Source: Cyanobacteriota bacterium (GTDB taxonomy: Bacteria; Cyanobacteriota; Cyanobacteriia; Leptolyngbyales; Leptolyngbyaceae). Taken from it: a DNA stretch of 7,726 nucleotides. The notes beneath the pieces are model-generated. The model was not told the origin of the DNA and searched no databases. It was given only the letters and a program-made list of their open reading frames with translations. The translations under genes and the position numbers were made by a program. Location: contig JAIXVO010000341.1 in the NCBI GenBank assembly GCA_027482985.1, positions 1 to 7,726 of the forward strand, in the 5' to 3' direction. This document shows positions 1 to 6,088 of the stretch, in pieces; position 1 is the stretch's first letter, and each line of letters begins with the position of its first letter.

Positions 1-2511
1 AAGTGCGATCGCATCATTACCATTAAACTTGAATGCCTTTGACAGTTGGGTTAAGCCCAGCGCGTAGTTGGAATTGCGAGAAGCATGATGAATAATGAGA
101 TCGCGATTTGTGACTCGGTCTGGCTTCACCCAGGTTTCTAAAGACAGATCCTGCGTTGCCTCCATTTGAGCAACGCGATCTGCTGGCAACGTTGCATAGG
201 TCTGTCTTCCATCAAATTGCAGGGCATTACCAGGATTTTTCCCAGTCCAATGACAGTTTAAAGTTTGATTCAAAAGATTAGCGGTGCCATTCGGAATGCG
301 ATCCTTACTATCCCCCTCATCTACAACGATTAGGCGTGACCCCTTGCTGCCTTGAGCAGTTGGAGAGCTACTGGTCATCAAGGTTTCGTAGCCATAGTCC
401 AGCGCTGTGCCGTTGAGAATGGCCGCAAAGTCTGTGGCATTGCGAGGTAGCCGTCTCCAGGTTTCGGTGATGCCACCCCCTTTAATTTCCAATTGACATT
501 CTTGATCTGATGGCCCAGCATTCACTTTTAAGGTGAGGTTATCCATCTCAGGGTGATCAGATAGAGCATTAAAAGTGACTTTGGAGTTGGGAAGCTGAAA
601 CTGGGCTTTGGCTGTCAATGTGTCATAGTAAGCTACAAAAAACTGATCGCTTTCGCCTCGGAAATATAGCCCGATCTGACCGGTTGCATTTTCAAACAGT
701 CGTGGCGTGTCTCGAGTCCAAGCAAACTCCAGCACGGCTCCTGATACTGACAACCCATTCTCATCAATCTGTAGCAAGGGCATTGGCAAGCGAACTTCAT
801 TCTGGGCATCTGCTCTGAGGGTTGCCAATTGGTTGAGCCGATCTCGCAGGTCAGCCTCTTTACGAGGTAAGTTCTCCTGTTGTGCGGCAAGATTCCTTTG
901 CACCGACTGTAGTTGATTCGCGGTAGCGGCATTGGCGCTAACCGTGATAAGCAGCTCATAATTACGCTGCGGTTGCTCACTATTTGGTCTGGGATCTGTA
1001 TCAACGTATCGGTAGTCTGGTGGCAATTCTAAATTTGTGATGTCTGTAGAAGAATTTTGAATAATTGAGATCGTTGGCTGGTTGGATAACTGCCTACCAG
1101 AGTCATCCCGAACTTTCCGAGCTGAAACTGAAACTGCTGCATCTTGGTCAACCTTAATTGACTTAATCTGCATCAATATACTTTTTGTACGTTCACTTTC
1201 AGTTTGATCAAAACTGTAGTCTCGGAAATTAGCAGCGTTATATAACGTTACCTTTTTAGGGCGACTCAGTATCTCAACCTGTCGCTTCAGTTCATTGATG
1301 CTGACATTAATGAGTTGGATGGCTTGCTCTAAAGACTTGACTTCTTCAGAGAGTTCGGCAATGCGAACGAGCGGGTCATTATGGGAACCCTGTGGCGCAG
1401 AGATGAGTTTTTGCAAAGGTTGAAGTTGAAGAGAATGAGGCACTTGTGCTAGCTCACCTGTGCCAGAGACACCAAAATCGACGATAGCAATTTCATTGCG
1501 AGTATTGTTGACTTTTTGAGTTGCGATCGCCAACATAACCCGTGCATCTCGCTTCACGGGCTTTTCTTGCTGGTCATAACCTGTTTTAGACTTTTCTTGT
1601 TGAAAATACAGTAATGCTGATACTCCAGAGACAATAGAGCGTTCCTCAAAGGCAAAACTGGAACGACGAATAGAGGCTGCTGGCGTGTTTGTAGAGGATC
1701 TTGGATTATCTAATTGAAACAGTCCATCTGCCGATTGCCCCACATTAATTGAGTCAATCCGCTTCTCAGAATCGTTGTAGGCAAATATCTGCCATCGCCG
1801 AACCTCAGCCTGCTGAGTTGGCAACAATACTATACAAAATCGTCCATCCTTCAGAGATGGCACAAACTTGAGTTCTTGGGTTGGCTCGTAGAAGTTATTA
1901 CTTTCTAGATCTTTAGCTCCAAGACTATCTTTTTCATTTGCGGGTCGAAATTTGCTGCGACTTCGCTGATAGCGAATTTCCTGCTTCCGTTGAAGATGAG
2001 TATCTACTAGCAAAAAGCGATCTAACAGAAGGGTAGAGTTGACGGCAGGAGTTTTCTTTTCTAGATCAGAAAAAACCTGGTGTTCATGTTCTTGGGCGAT
2101 CGCTTGGCGGAATAAATAAATGTACTCTCCATCAGAAAGCACTTGAAATGGTGCATCTGCCGATAATCGTGCTGTAGAGGATAGGAAATCATCCCGTTCA
2201 TTCCTGTTAATTGTCCCTCTGAGAACCTCCTGCTGGCTCCCTTTCTTGACTAGAGGCATCCGCCTTGGATCAACCTCATCACCTGCCTGAATCAGTTCAT
2301 CAGAGAACAACAATTCCACCGAATTATCTAACCAGTACTTAGAATCTGTCGGATCAGATTTGGAAGTATCCTCTAAGTTCAAGATAGTATAATAAATGCG
2401 ACAGGCATCATCCATTGCAAAGGAAACGATTGTTCCTTTGTGAATCACTAAGCTCGCATAATTATATTTACGACTTGTGTAAGACTTGACAAAATTCTCT
2501 AATCCAGTCAT
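1..2511 (-). CDS. Large LamG (concanavalin A-like) domain protein, N-terminal 837 residues, partial
   Basis: The minus frame is open without a stop from ATG at 2511 to base 1, exactly 837 codons, and continues outside the window. The start is well supported: AGGAAGG (2519-2525) lies 7 bases upstream. No signal peptide or membrane segment is visible at the N-terminus (MTGLENFVKSYTSRKYNYAS). Residues about 1-350 are a beta-rich region with motifs such as YIYLFRQ (130-136) and a conserved-looking stretch at about 171-205 (YQRSRSK, DSLGAKDLE, FYEPTQEL). Two coiled coils follow (about 383-416 and 530-573), and then a LamG/laminin-G-3-like segment begins near residue 763 (ALQFDGRQTYATLPAD, then LSLETWVKP). 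A second similar opening (AFKFNGNDAIAL) starts near 826. LamG folds usually bind sugars or proteins; the substrate here is unknown. From memory, related giant proteins in cyanobacteria and actinobacteria sit near hemopexin-repeat or Tc-toxin-like proteins, but nothing in this window proves that. Base composition is more AT-rich than in the genes to the right. Confidence 0.85.
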   Translation of the reverse strand, partial: MTGLENFVKSYTSRKYNYASLVIHKGTIVSFAMDDACRIYYTILNLEDTSKSDPTDSKYWLDNSVELLFSDELIQAGDEVDPRRMPLVKKGSQQEVLRGTINRNERDDFLSSTARLSADAPFQVLSDGEYIYLFRQAIAQEHEHQVFSDLEKKTPAVNSTLLLDRFLLVDTHLQRKQEIRYQRSRSKFRPANEKDSLGAKDLESNNFYEPTQELKFVPSLKDGRFCIVLLPTQQAEVRRWQIFAYNDSEKRIDSINVGQSADGLFQLDNPRSSTNTPAASIRRSSFAFEERSIVSGVSALLYFQQEKSKTGYDQQEKPVKRDARVMLAIATQKVNNTRNEIAIVDFGVSGTGELAQVPHSLQLQPLQKLISAPQGSHNDPLVRIAELSEEVKSLEQAIQLINVSINELKRQVEILSRPKKVTLYNAANFRDYSFDQTESERTKSILMQIKSIKVDQDAAVSVSARKVRDDSGRQLSNQPTISIIQNSSTDITNLELPPDYRYVDTDPRPNSEQPQRNYELLITVSANAATANQLQSVQRNLAAQQENLPRKEADLRDRLNQLATLRADAQNEVRLPMPLLQIDENGLSVSGAVLEFAWTRDTPRLFENATGQIGLYFRGESDQFFVAYYDTLTAKAQFQLPNSKVTFNALSDHPEMDNLTLKVNAGPSDQECQLEIKGGGITETWRRLPRNATDFAAILNGTALDYGYETLMTSSSPTAQGSKGSRLIVVDEGDSKDRIPNGTANLLNQTLNCHWTGKNPGNALQFDGRQTYATLPADRVAQMEATQDLSLETWVKPDRVTNRDLIIHHASRNSNYALGLTQLSKAFKFNGNDAIAL

Positions 2512-2518
2512 TTCTTAG

Positions 2519-2525
2519 CCTTCCT
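2519..2525 (-). promoter_or_regulatory. Ribosome-binding site of the LamG gene
   Basis: On the minus strand this reads AGGAAGG, a strong Shine-Dalgarno match, with 7 bases before the ATG at 2511. It fixes the start codon of the LamG gene. Confidence 0.7.
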
Positions 2526-2855
2526 GTTAGTGCTTCTATCGTGCTAGTGCAGAAATCTCAGCGAGCTTTAGGCGGGGCATTCAAGCCTCGAAAGCGGGTT
2601 TTCAAATCACCTCAATTTGTGATATTTATGTGCGCTTAATCTTTAACAAAGTACTGGCTTAAAAAGCATTCAAAATGGTTGAAATCCTGCAAATAAGCAA
2701 GTTTATCAAAACTAATGTTGGAAGCTGCAAGTTTTTTCTTCGAGCATAATAGCAATCAAAATTCGCTGTATGTTTCTTTGTTTGAATCTGATTGTAAAGG
2801 AGCATGAAAGACCTTGTAAACCTTGCAGGATAAACTACTTATGCGTTGAGTTCAA

Positions 2856-2969
2856 ATGTTCTATAAATGTTTGAAAATCTTAAATAATCAGGGATACACG
2901 TTCCTTTATGAACAGCATCTTAATGTGGATGGAGTAGTGATTGATAATCAACAGAAAGCTTATTGGTAA
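2856..2969 (+). CDS. Doubtful small ORF, 37 aa, unknown
   Basis: An ATG at 2856 opens a 37-codon frame ending in TAA at 2967-2969. The peptide begins MFYKCLKILNNQGYTFLYEQ and ends VVIDNQQKAYW. GAG (2848-2850) is 5 bases before the ATG, a weak ribosome-binding site. An in-frame stop (TGA, 2847-2849) lies just upstream, so it is not the tail of a longer intact gene. The composition looks protein-like (aromatic and polar mix), but no family is recognised, and a frame of this length is easily produced by chance in AT-rich DNA. It could be a fragment of a decayed gene. Confidence 0.15.
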   Translation: MFYKCLKILNNQGYTFLYEQHLNVDGVVIDNQQKAYW

Positions 2970-2999
2970 GTAGAGTAAATGAAGTGCATCAGCAAAATC

Positions 3000-3032
3000 T
3001 TGCACGGGATTGCGGGGTTTGCACGAAATTGC
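3000..3032. repeat. Tandem direct repeat of 19-base period at the araC-type gene's 3' end
   Basis: TTGCACGGGATTGC (3000-3013) is repeated as TTGCACGAAATTGC (3019-3032), matching at 12 of 14 positions. The second copy touches the stop codon of the minus-strand AraC-type gene (3032-3034). No hairpin-plus-T-run terminator was seen here, so the function is unknown. Confidence 0.45.
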
Positions 3033-3967
3033 TATGGGGTGGAAAATTTTTTGGGGGTGATGCCTGTGAGGCGTTTGAAGTGGCGGTTGAGGTGGCTCTG
3101 GTGGGTGAAGCCACAGGCGATCGCCACCTCCGAAATTCCCATCTTGCCGTCTCGCAACAACAGCTTGGCGCGTTCGACGCGTTGGCGAATCACGTATTGG
3201 TGGGGGGTGAAGCCGAGCGATCGCTTGAAGGAGCGGCAGAAGTGGTAGGGGCTGAGTTGAGCGACTTCGGCTAATTCCTCTAAACTGAGCTGTTGGTCGA
3301 GATAGGTGGTGATATAGTCCAGTACTGGTTGAATTTGGGTGGGAGATAAGCCCCCGGTATATTGCCTGGACTGCTGCTGCTGGGATGCATAATTTCGGAG
3401 CAGATGAACGGCTAAGGCAGTGGTTAACGTTTCGGCGTAGAGCCGTCCACCCGGTCGGCCAGATTCCAGATCGGCTTTGAGCGCCAGGGCAATTTGCAGA
3501 ATCAGCGGATCATGCAGCAGGGTGCGCGGTAGCAGTTCGACGCGATCGCGGTGCAAGATTTCGGCAGCATTGCGGTGCAGTAAGTCTGCTGACAAATTCA
3601 CCATGATAGATTCTACGGGTTGTCGCCAGCGGCCCCAGTAGGTATGGTGCATGGGAATGAGCGTGCTGCCACCCTGGAAGTACCGGTCTGTTTGCAAACG
3701 GCCTTTGGCAATTTCGGCAATTTGTTGTTCGATCTCAACTCCTTGATTGAGGCAAATGGCAATCGCGTAATGGTCGAGACAAAGTTTAGGAGTTTCGCCA
3801 GCAGGTTGGCGATAATACTCTAAAGTGGCAGTCCGCCAGCCTGCGGTATAACTGGTGAGGCTGGGCGATCGCTGAATTTTATCGGCAAATTTCGGGAGTG
3901 CATCAGCTGATTGATCAGATGGGTTGGACTCAGAGGTTGCCTGCTCGTTAGCATTGGACTGCGACAT
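3032..3967 (-). CDS. AraC-family transcriptional regulator, 311 aa
   Basis: This is a cytoplasmic DNA-binding regulator. The last ~100 residues form the AraC/XylS double helix-turn-helix: the first HTH lies at about 228-250 (SLEELAEVAQLSPYHFCRSF) and the second at about 277-299 (ISEVAIACGFTHQSHLNRHF), followed by the family end motif TGITPKKF. Residues about 30-195 would be the ligand-sensing or dimerisation part, with no recognisable effector site; the first 30 residues are polar and low complexity. The frame is open back to a GTG at 3997, but ATG at 3967 is preferred because AAAGGG lies about 7 bases upstream of it. The gene is divergent from the chemosensory operon, separated by 398 bases full of dyads, so it may regulate itself, that operon, or both. 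The effector is unknown; iron, stress and metabolite responses are all known in this family. Confidence 0.93.
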   Translation of the reverse strand: MSQSNANEQATSESNPSDQSADALPKFADKIQRSPSLTSYTAGWRTATLEYYRQPAGETPKLCLDHYAIAICLNQGVEIEQQIAEIAKGRLQTDRYFQGGSTLIPMHHTYWGRWRQPVESIMVNLSADLLHRNAAEILHRDRVELLPRTLLHDPLILQIALALKADLESGRPGGRLYAETLTTALAVHLLRNYASQQQQSRQYTGGLSPTQIQPVLDYITTYLDQQLSLEELAEVAQLSPYHFCRSFKRSLGFTPHQYVIRQRVERAKLLLRDGKMGISEVAIACGFTHQSHLNRHFKRLTGITPKKFSTP

Positions 3968-4040
3968 AGAACACCCTTTAGTGGCACCCACAAACACGCC
4001 CAGACCCGTGAATTGTTTTTTATAGATACCTCAAATAATA

Positions 4041-4066
4041 TCACTGCTGTCATCGGGCAGCAGTGA
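4041..4066. promoter_or_regulatory. Inverted repeat, possible operator at the araC-type promoter
   Basis: TCACTGCTG (4041-4049) and CAGCAGTGA (4058-4066) form perfect 9-base arms around an 8-base centre. The dyad abuts a -10-like TATTAT (minus strand, 4035-4040), so it would cover the spacer and -35 region of a promoter reading into the regulator gene. That position suits an operator for autoregulation, though a transcript hairpin is also possible. Confidence 0.4.
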
Positions 4067-4071
4067 GTCGA

Positions 4072-4120
4072 CCCACTGACTCAGGATGGATGGTGCAACT
4101 TTGTCTATGGTCTCAGTGGG
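4072..4120. repeat. Inverted repeat CCCACTGA / TCAGTGGG
   Basis: Perfect 8-base arms lie at 4072-4079 and 4113-4120, separated by 33 bases. The left arm also takes part in a competing 6-base dyad (TGAGTC 4064-4069 with GACTCA 4078-4083). Such overlapping pairs could be separate protein sites or alternative RNA folds. Confidence 0.35.
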
Positions 4121-4266
4121 CTGACCCAAATGATCTAGGTGCAGTGCTACCCATCGCGATCGCCGGGACTCCCAGTGCCGAGATCGCCCAATCAACTGAC
4201 GCGAGAATTTAGATTATTCGTTGGAAGAGGCAGCGCATCAGGATGATGAGAGCCCAGTTAATTGAA

Positions 4267-4306
4267 AGTTTAAATCAGCAAAATTGAGATGCAATTTGCT
4301 TAAACT
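4267..4306. promoter_or_regulatory. Long imperfect AT-rich dyad upstream of the CheW-type gene
   Basis: The left arm is AGTTTAA (4267-4273), ATCA, GCAAAATTG (4278-4286); the right arm is CAATTTGC (4292-4299), TTAAACT (4300-4306). Apart from the 4-base ATCA bulge and one extra A, 15 base pairs match around a 5-base loop. It lies 60-100 bases before the ATG at 4366 and overlaps a possible -35 box (4296-4301), so it may be an operator of the chemosensory operon or a hairpin in its leader. Confidence 0.45.
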
Positions 4307-4365
4307 GTGGGAGAAATAAAATTTTACTGATTTACCTTGGATAAAGTGAATACGAGGTCTTGCGG

Positions 4366-4824
4366 ATGTTGCTTCTACTCTTTCATGCGGGCAGCGATGT
4401 CTATGCGATCGATAGTGCTCACGTGATCGAAATTATCGCGAAAGTCCATTTACAAAAAGCGGCTCACGCGCCCGATGCGTTTGCGGGGCTGTTTCAGTAT
4501 CGGCAGGCGATCGTGCCTGTGATTGACCTCTGCTATCTGCTGACTCAACAACCCAGTCGGCCCTATCTCAGTACCCGGATTATGATTGTGCGTGCGCCGG
4601 ATGCGGCGGGGGGCGAGGCGATGTGGGGACTGATGGCAGAACGGGTCACAGAAACGATCGCCGTTTCCACACCCGACTTCACCACCAGTGATCCGGTGAA
4701 CTCCACCGTTCCCTACCTGGGCACCGTCATTCAGCACGACCAGCGGCTGATCCAGCGCCTGCACCCGGAAGGCTTACCCTACCAAGAGCTGATTCATGGG
4801 CACAGACGACTTCTACCAGTCTAA
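4366..4824 (+). CDS. cheW: CheW-type chemosensory coupling protein, WspB-like, 152 aa
   Basis: A single CheW domain fills the protein. CheW proteins are cytoplasmic adaptors that tie receptors to the CheA kinase in the array. Seen here are the N-terminal strand MLLLLFHAGSDVYAID, the hallmark GLFQYRQAIVPVIDL (about residues 42-56, equivalent to the G-x-x-x-x-R-G-x-x-x-P-V-I/V-D-L motif with a non-standard Q after R), STRIMIV, and a closing VPYLG. The style, especially the STRI and PYLG segments, resembles Pseudomonas WspB as I remember it more than E. coli CheW. A TTG at 4360 is in frame, but GAGG (4354-4357) is 8 bases from ATG 4366 and only 2 from the TTG, so ATG is chosen. The last 29 bases overlap the methyltransferase gene, indicating translational coupling. 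It is the first gene of the operon as seen. Confidence 0.93.
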   Translation: MLLLLFHAGSDVYAIDSAHVIEIIAKVHLQKAAHAPDAFAGLFQYRQAIVPVIDLCYLLTQQPSRPYLSTRIMIVRAPDAAGGEAMWGLMAERVTETIAVSTPDFTTSDPVNSTVPYLGTVIQHDQRLIQRLHPEGLPYQELIHGHRRLLPV

Positions 4825-6019
4825 AATTGCCGCCTGGTTGCGGAGTGAGTTTGGCTGGTCTGCCGCCACCGTTTCAGCCACCACGATCGAGCGGGCGATC
4901 GCTCAGCGTCAACGGCTGGTTAGCATCCCTGATGTTGCCAGTTATTGGCAGTTCTTGCAAACCTCTGAGCCTGAATTAGAGGCGTTGATCGAGTTGTTAG
5001 CGGTGCCGGAAACCTGGTTTTTTCGAGATGAAAAACCCTTTACGCTGTTAACGGAAGCCGTTTTGCAAGATTGGTTCCCCCGCTCGGAAGCGGTTCTGCG
5101 GATCTTGAGTATCCCCTGCTCGACGGGCGAAGAACCTTACTCGATCGCCATGACGTTGCTGGATGCTGGACTTGCGCCCGAACGGTTTCACATTGAGGCG
5201 ATGGATGTCAGTCCGCTGGCAATTTTGAAGGCGCAACAGGGGATTTATGGCAGCCATTCATTTCGGGGCACGCAGTTAGGGTTTCGCGATCGCTATTTTC
5301 AGCGGCAGGGAGCGCACTATGCCTTATCTGAAGCGGTGAAGCAGACCGTCCAGTTTACCACCGAAAATTTGCTGAAGCCGCGCCTCCTGTTGGGGCGATC
5401 GCCCTATGCCATGATTTTTTGCCGCAACGTGTTGATTTATCTGGAATCAAGCGCTCAACAGCAAGTGTTGCACACGCTAGAACCGCTGCTGTTGGAGGGT
5501 GGCCTGTTGTTTCTGGGCTGTGCGGAAACGGCGCTGGTGCCACCCACTCAATGTACCCCAGTGCGATCGCCGGGCACCTTTGCCTGCCGAAAACAGGTGT
5601 CGTCGCGCCCCCACTCTAAGCCGCGTCGATGGGTGCCACCGACCCTGGCTCCAGCGGCGCGAGTGGAGCCAGGGCGATCGCCCTTTCCCGTGCCGTCCGT
5701 CCCCGTCTCAGTTGCGCCCGTTAGTCTGCTGACAACAGCGCAACGGCTGGCTGACCAGGGCAACCTGCCAGATGCCGCCGATCGCTGCCACCGCCATCTC
5801 GCCCAACATCCCACCGATGTCGCGGCGCATGTGCTGCTGGGGCAAATTTACCAGGCTCAAGGGTGGGAACTGGAAGCCGAACAGTCTTTTCAAAAAGCCG
5901 TCTTTTTAGCGCCCAAACACCAGGAAGCGCTAGTCCATCTGGCCTTGCTGAAGGAGCAACAGGGCGATCGGGGAGCCACGGAGCGACTTTGGCAACGAAT
6001 TCAGCGGCTCTCGTCCTGA
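4796..6019 (+). CDS. cheR: CheR-family protein-glutamate methyltransferase with C-terminal TPR, WspC-like, 407 aa
   Basis: This enzyme transfers methyl groups from S-adenosylmethionine to glutamates of the chemoreceptor, tuning its signal. Residues about 5-70 are the helical CheR N-domain. PETWFFRD (71-78), the SAM-binding loop IPCSTGEEPYSIAM (106-119), the acidic AMDVSP (135-140), FRGTQLGFRDRYFQ (156-169) and IFCRNVLIYLE (207-217) are the expected catalytic-domain blocks. A Pro/Ser/Arg-rich linker (about 266-320) leads to about two TPR units (321-404, such as HVLLGQIYQAQGWELEAEQS). CheR plus TPR is the layout of WspC; plain CheR is shorter, about 270-290 residues. TPRs here may dock to the receptor or replace pentapeptide tethering. 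The start ATG lies inside the CheW-type gene, with only a weak GAG upstream. The linker DNA holds a perfect 11-base stem (5643-5674). Confidence 0.95.
   Translation: MGTDDFYQSKIAAWLRSEFGWSAATVSATTIERAIAQRQRLVSIPDVASYWQFLQTSEPELEALIELLAVPETWFFRDEKPFTLLTEAVLQDWFPRSEAVLRILSIPCSTGEEPYSIAMTLLDAGLAPERFHIEAMDVSPLAILKAQQGIYGSHSFRGTQLGFRDRYFQRQGAHYALSEAVKQTVQFTTENLLKPRLLLGRSPYAMIFCRNVLIYLESSAQQQVLHTLEPLLLEGGLLFLGCAETALVPPTQCTPVRSPGTFACRKQVSSRPHSKPRRWVPPTLAPAARVEPGRSPFPVPSVPVSVAPVSLLTTAQRLADQGNLPDAADRCHRHLAQHPTDVAAHVLLGQIYQAQGWELEAEQSFQKAVFLAPKHQEALVHLALLKEQQGDRGATERLWQRIQRLSS
5643..5683. repeat. Perfect 11-base inverted repeat joined to an extended HIP1 palindrome, inside the methyltransferase linker
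   Basis: CCCTGGCTCCA (5643-5653) and TGGAGCCAGGG (5664-5674) pair perfectly around a 10-base loop. The right arm shares its final GGG with GGGCGATCGCCC (5672-5683), a 12-base palindrome containing HIP1. Both lie in the codons for the Pro-rich linker (about residues 283-296), where protein constraint is low. Confidence 0.6.
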
Positions 6020-6028
6020 TCCGTCAGG
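6015..6028 (+). terminator. Small hairpin at the methyltransferase stop codon, weak terminator or spacer hairpin
   Basis: CCTGA (6015-6019, including the TGA stop) pairs with TCAGG (6024-6028) around the tetraloop TCCG, followed by CTTTTC. The 5-base stem and four Ts make at best a leaky terminator that could lower expression of the next gene. It may also have no function. Confidence 0.25.
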
Positions 6029-6088
6029 CTTTTCTGTGCATTGTGAAATGGCAGGTTTGTGAATGTCTTTCAACCTCTGGATCACCCT

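Larger units (their letters stand above)
2512..3031. other. AT-rich intergenic gap between the LamG gene and the araC-type gene
   Basis: This 520-base stretch is clearly AT-rich (the line starting at 2641 is about 32% GC) and holds no HIP1 octamer. It would contain the LamG promoter: on the minus strand TTGTTA (2644-2649) and TAAATA (2623-2628) are 15 bases apart, a weak candidate only. No tRNA, CRISPR or clear terminator is seen. A short dyad, TTCAAA (2851-2856) with TTTGAA (2870-2875), and a 37-codon plus-strand frame (2856-2969) are the only other structures. It may be the scar of decayed genes, but no protein remnant is recognised. Confidence 0.6.
3968..4365. promoter_or_regulatory. Divergent control region between the araC-type gene and the chemosensory operon
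   Basis: This 398-base region holds no convincing gene. The araC side (4035-4177) has several overlapping inverted repeats built on CACTG/CAGTG. The operon side (4267-4306) has a long AT-rich dyad overlapping a possible -35 box. One HIP1 octamer is at 4156-4163. Candidate -10 boxes are TATTAT on the minus strand (4035-4040) for the regulator and TAAAAT on the plus strand (4317-4322, with TTGCTT at 4296-4301, spacing 15) for the operon. These promoter calls are by eye and weak. Confidence 0.5.

Noticed and set aside
633..1004. 123-codon open frame on the minus strand
   Set aside because: It lies inside the LamG gene in another frame of the same strand; the LamG frame is open for 837 codons, has a strong ribosome-binding site and shows recognisable domains.
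2592..2615. tRNA T-arm-like stretch GCGGGTTTTCAAATCACC
   Set aside because: The flanking bases do not pair as a T stem, and there is no acceptor, D or anticodon arm around it.
2607..2624. CRP-like dyad TCAC ... GTGA upstream of the LamG gene
   Set aside because: The arms are in the opposite order to the TGTGA-N6-TCACA consensus, and the arms are only 4-5 bases long.
2804..2833. 9-codon mini-ORF after AAAGGAG
   Set aside because: The Shine-Dalgarno-like GGAG is only one base from the ATG, too close for initiation, and the peptide is too short to judge.
2963..3274. 103-codon plus-strand frame
   Set aside because: It is antisense to the helix-turn-helix part of the AraC-type gene and mirrors its codon bias; no family resemblance and no separate support.
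3968..3997. Upstream GTG start for the AraC-type protein (10 extra residues)
   Set aside because: The downstream ATG at 3967 has AAAGGG at good spacing, while the GTG has none.
5548..5814. 88-codon minus-strand frame
   Set aside because: It is antisense to the linker and TPR part of the methyltransferase gene, a GC-rich shadow frame.
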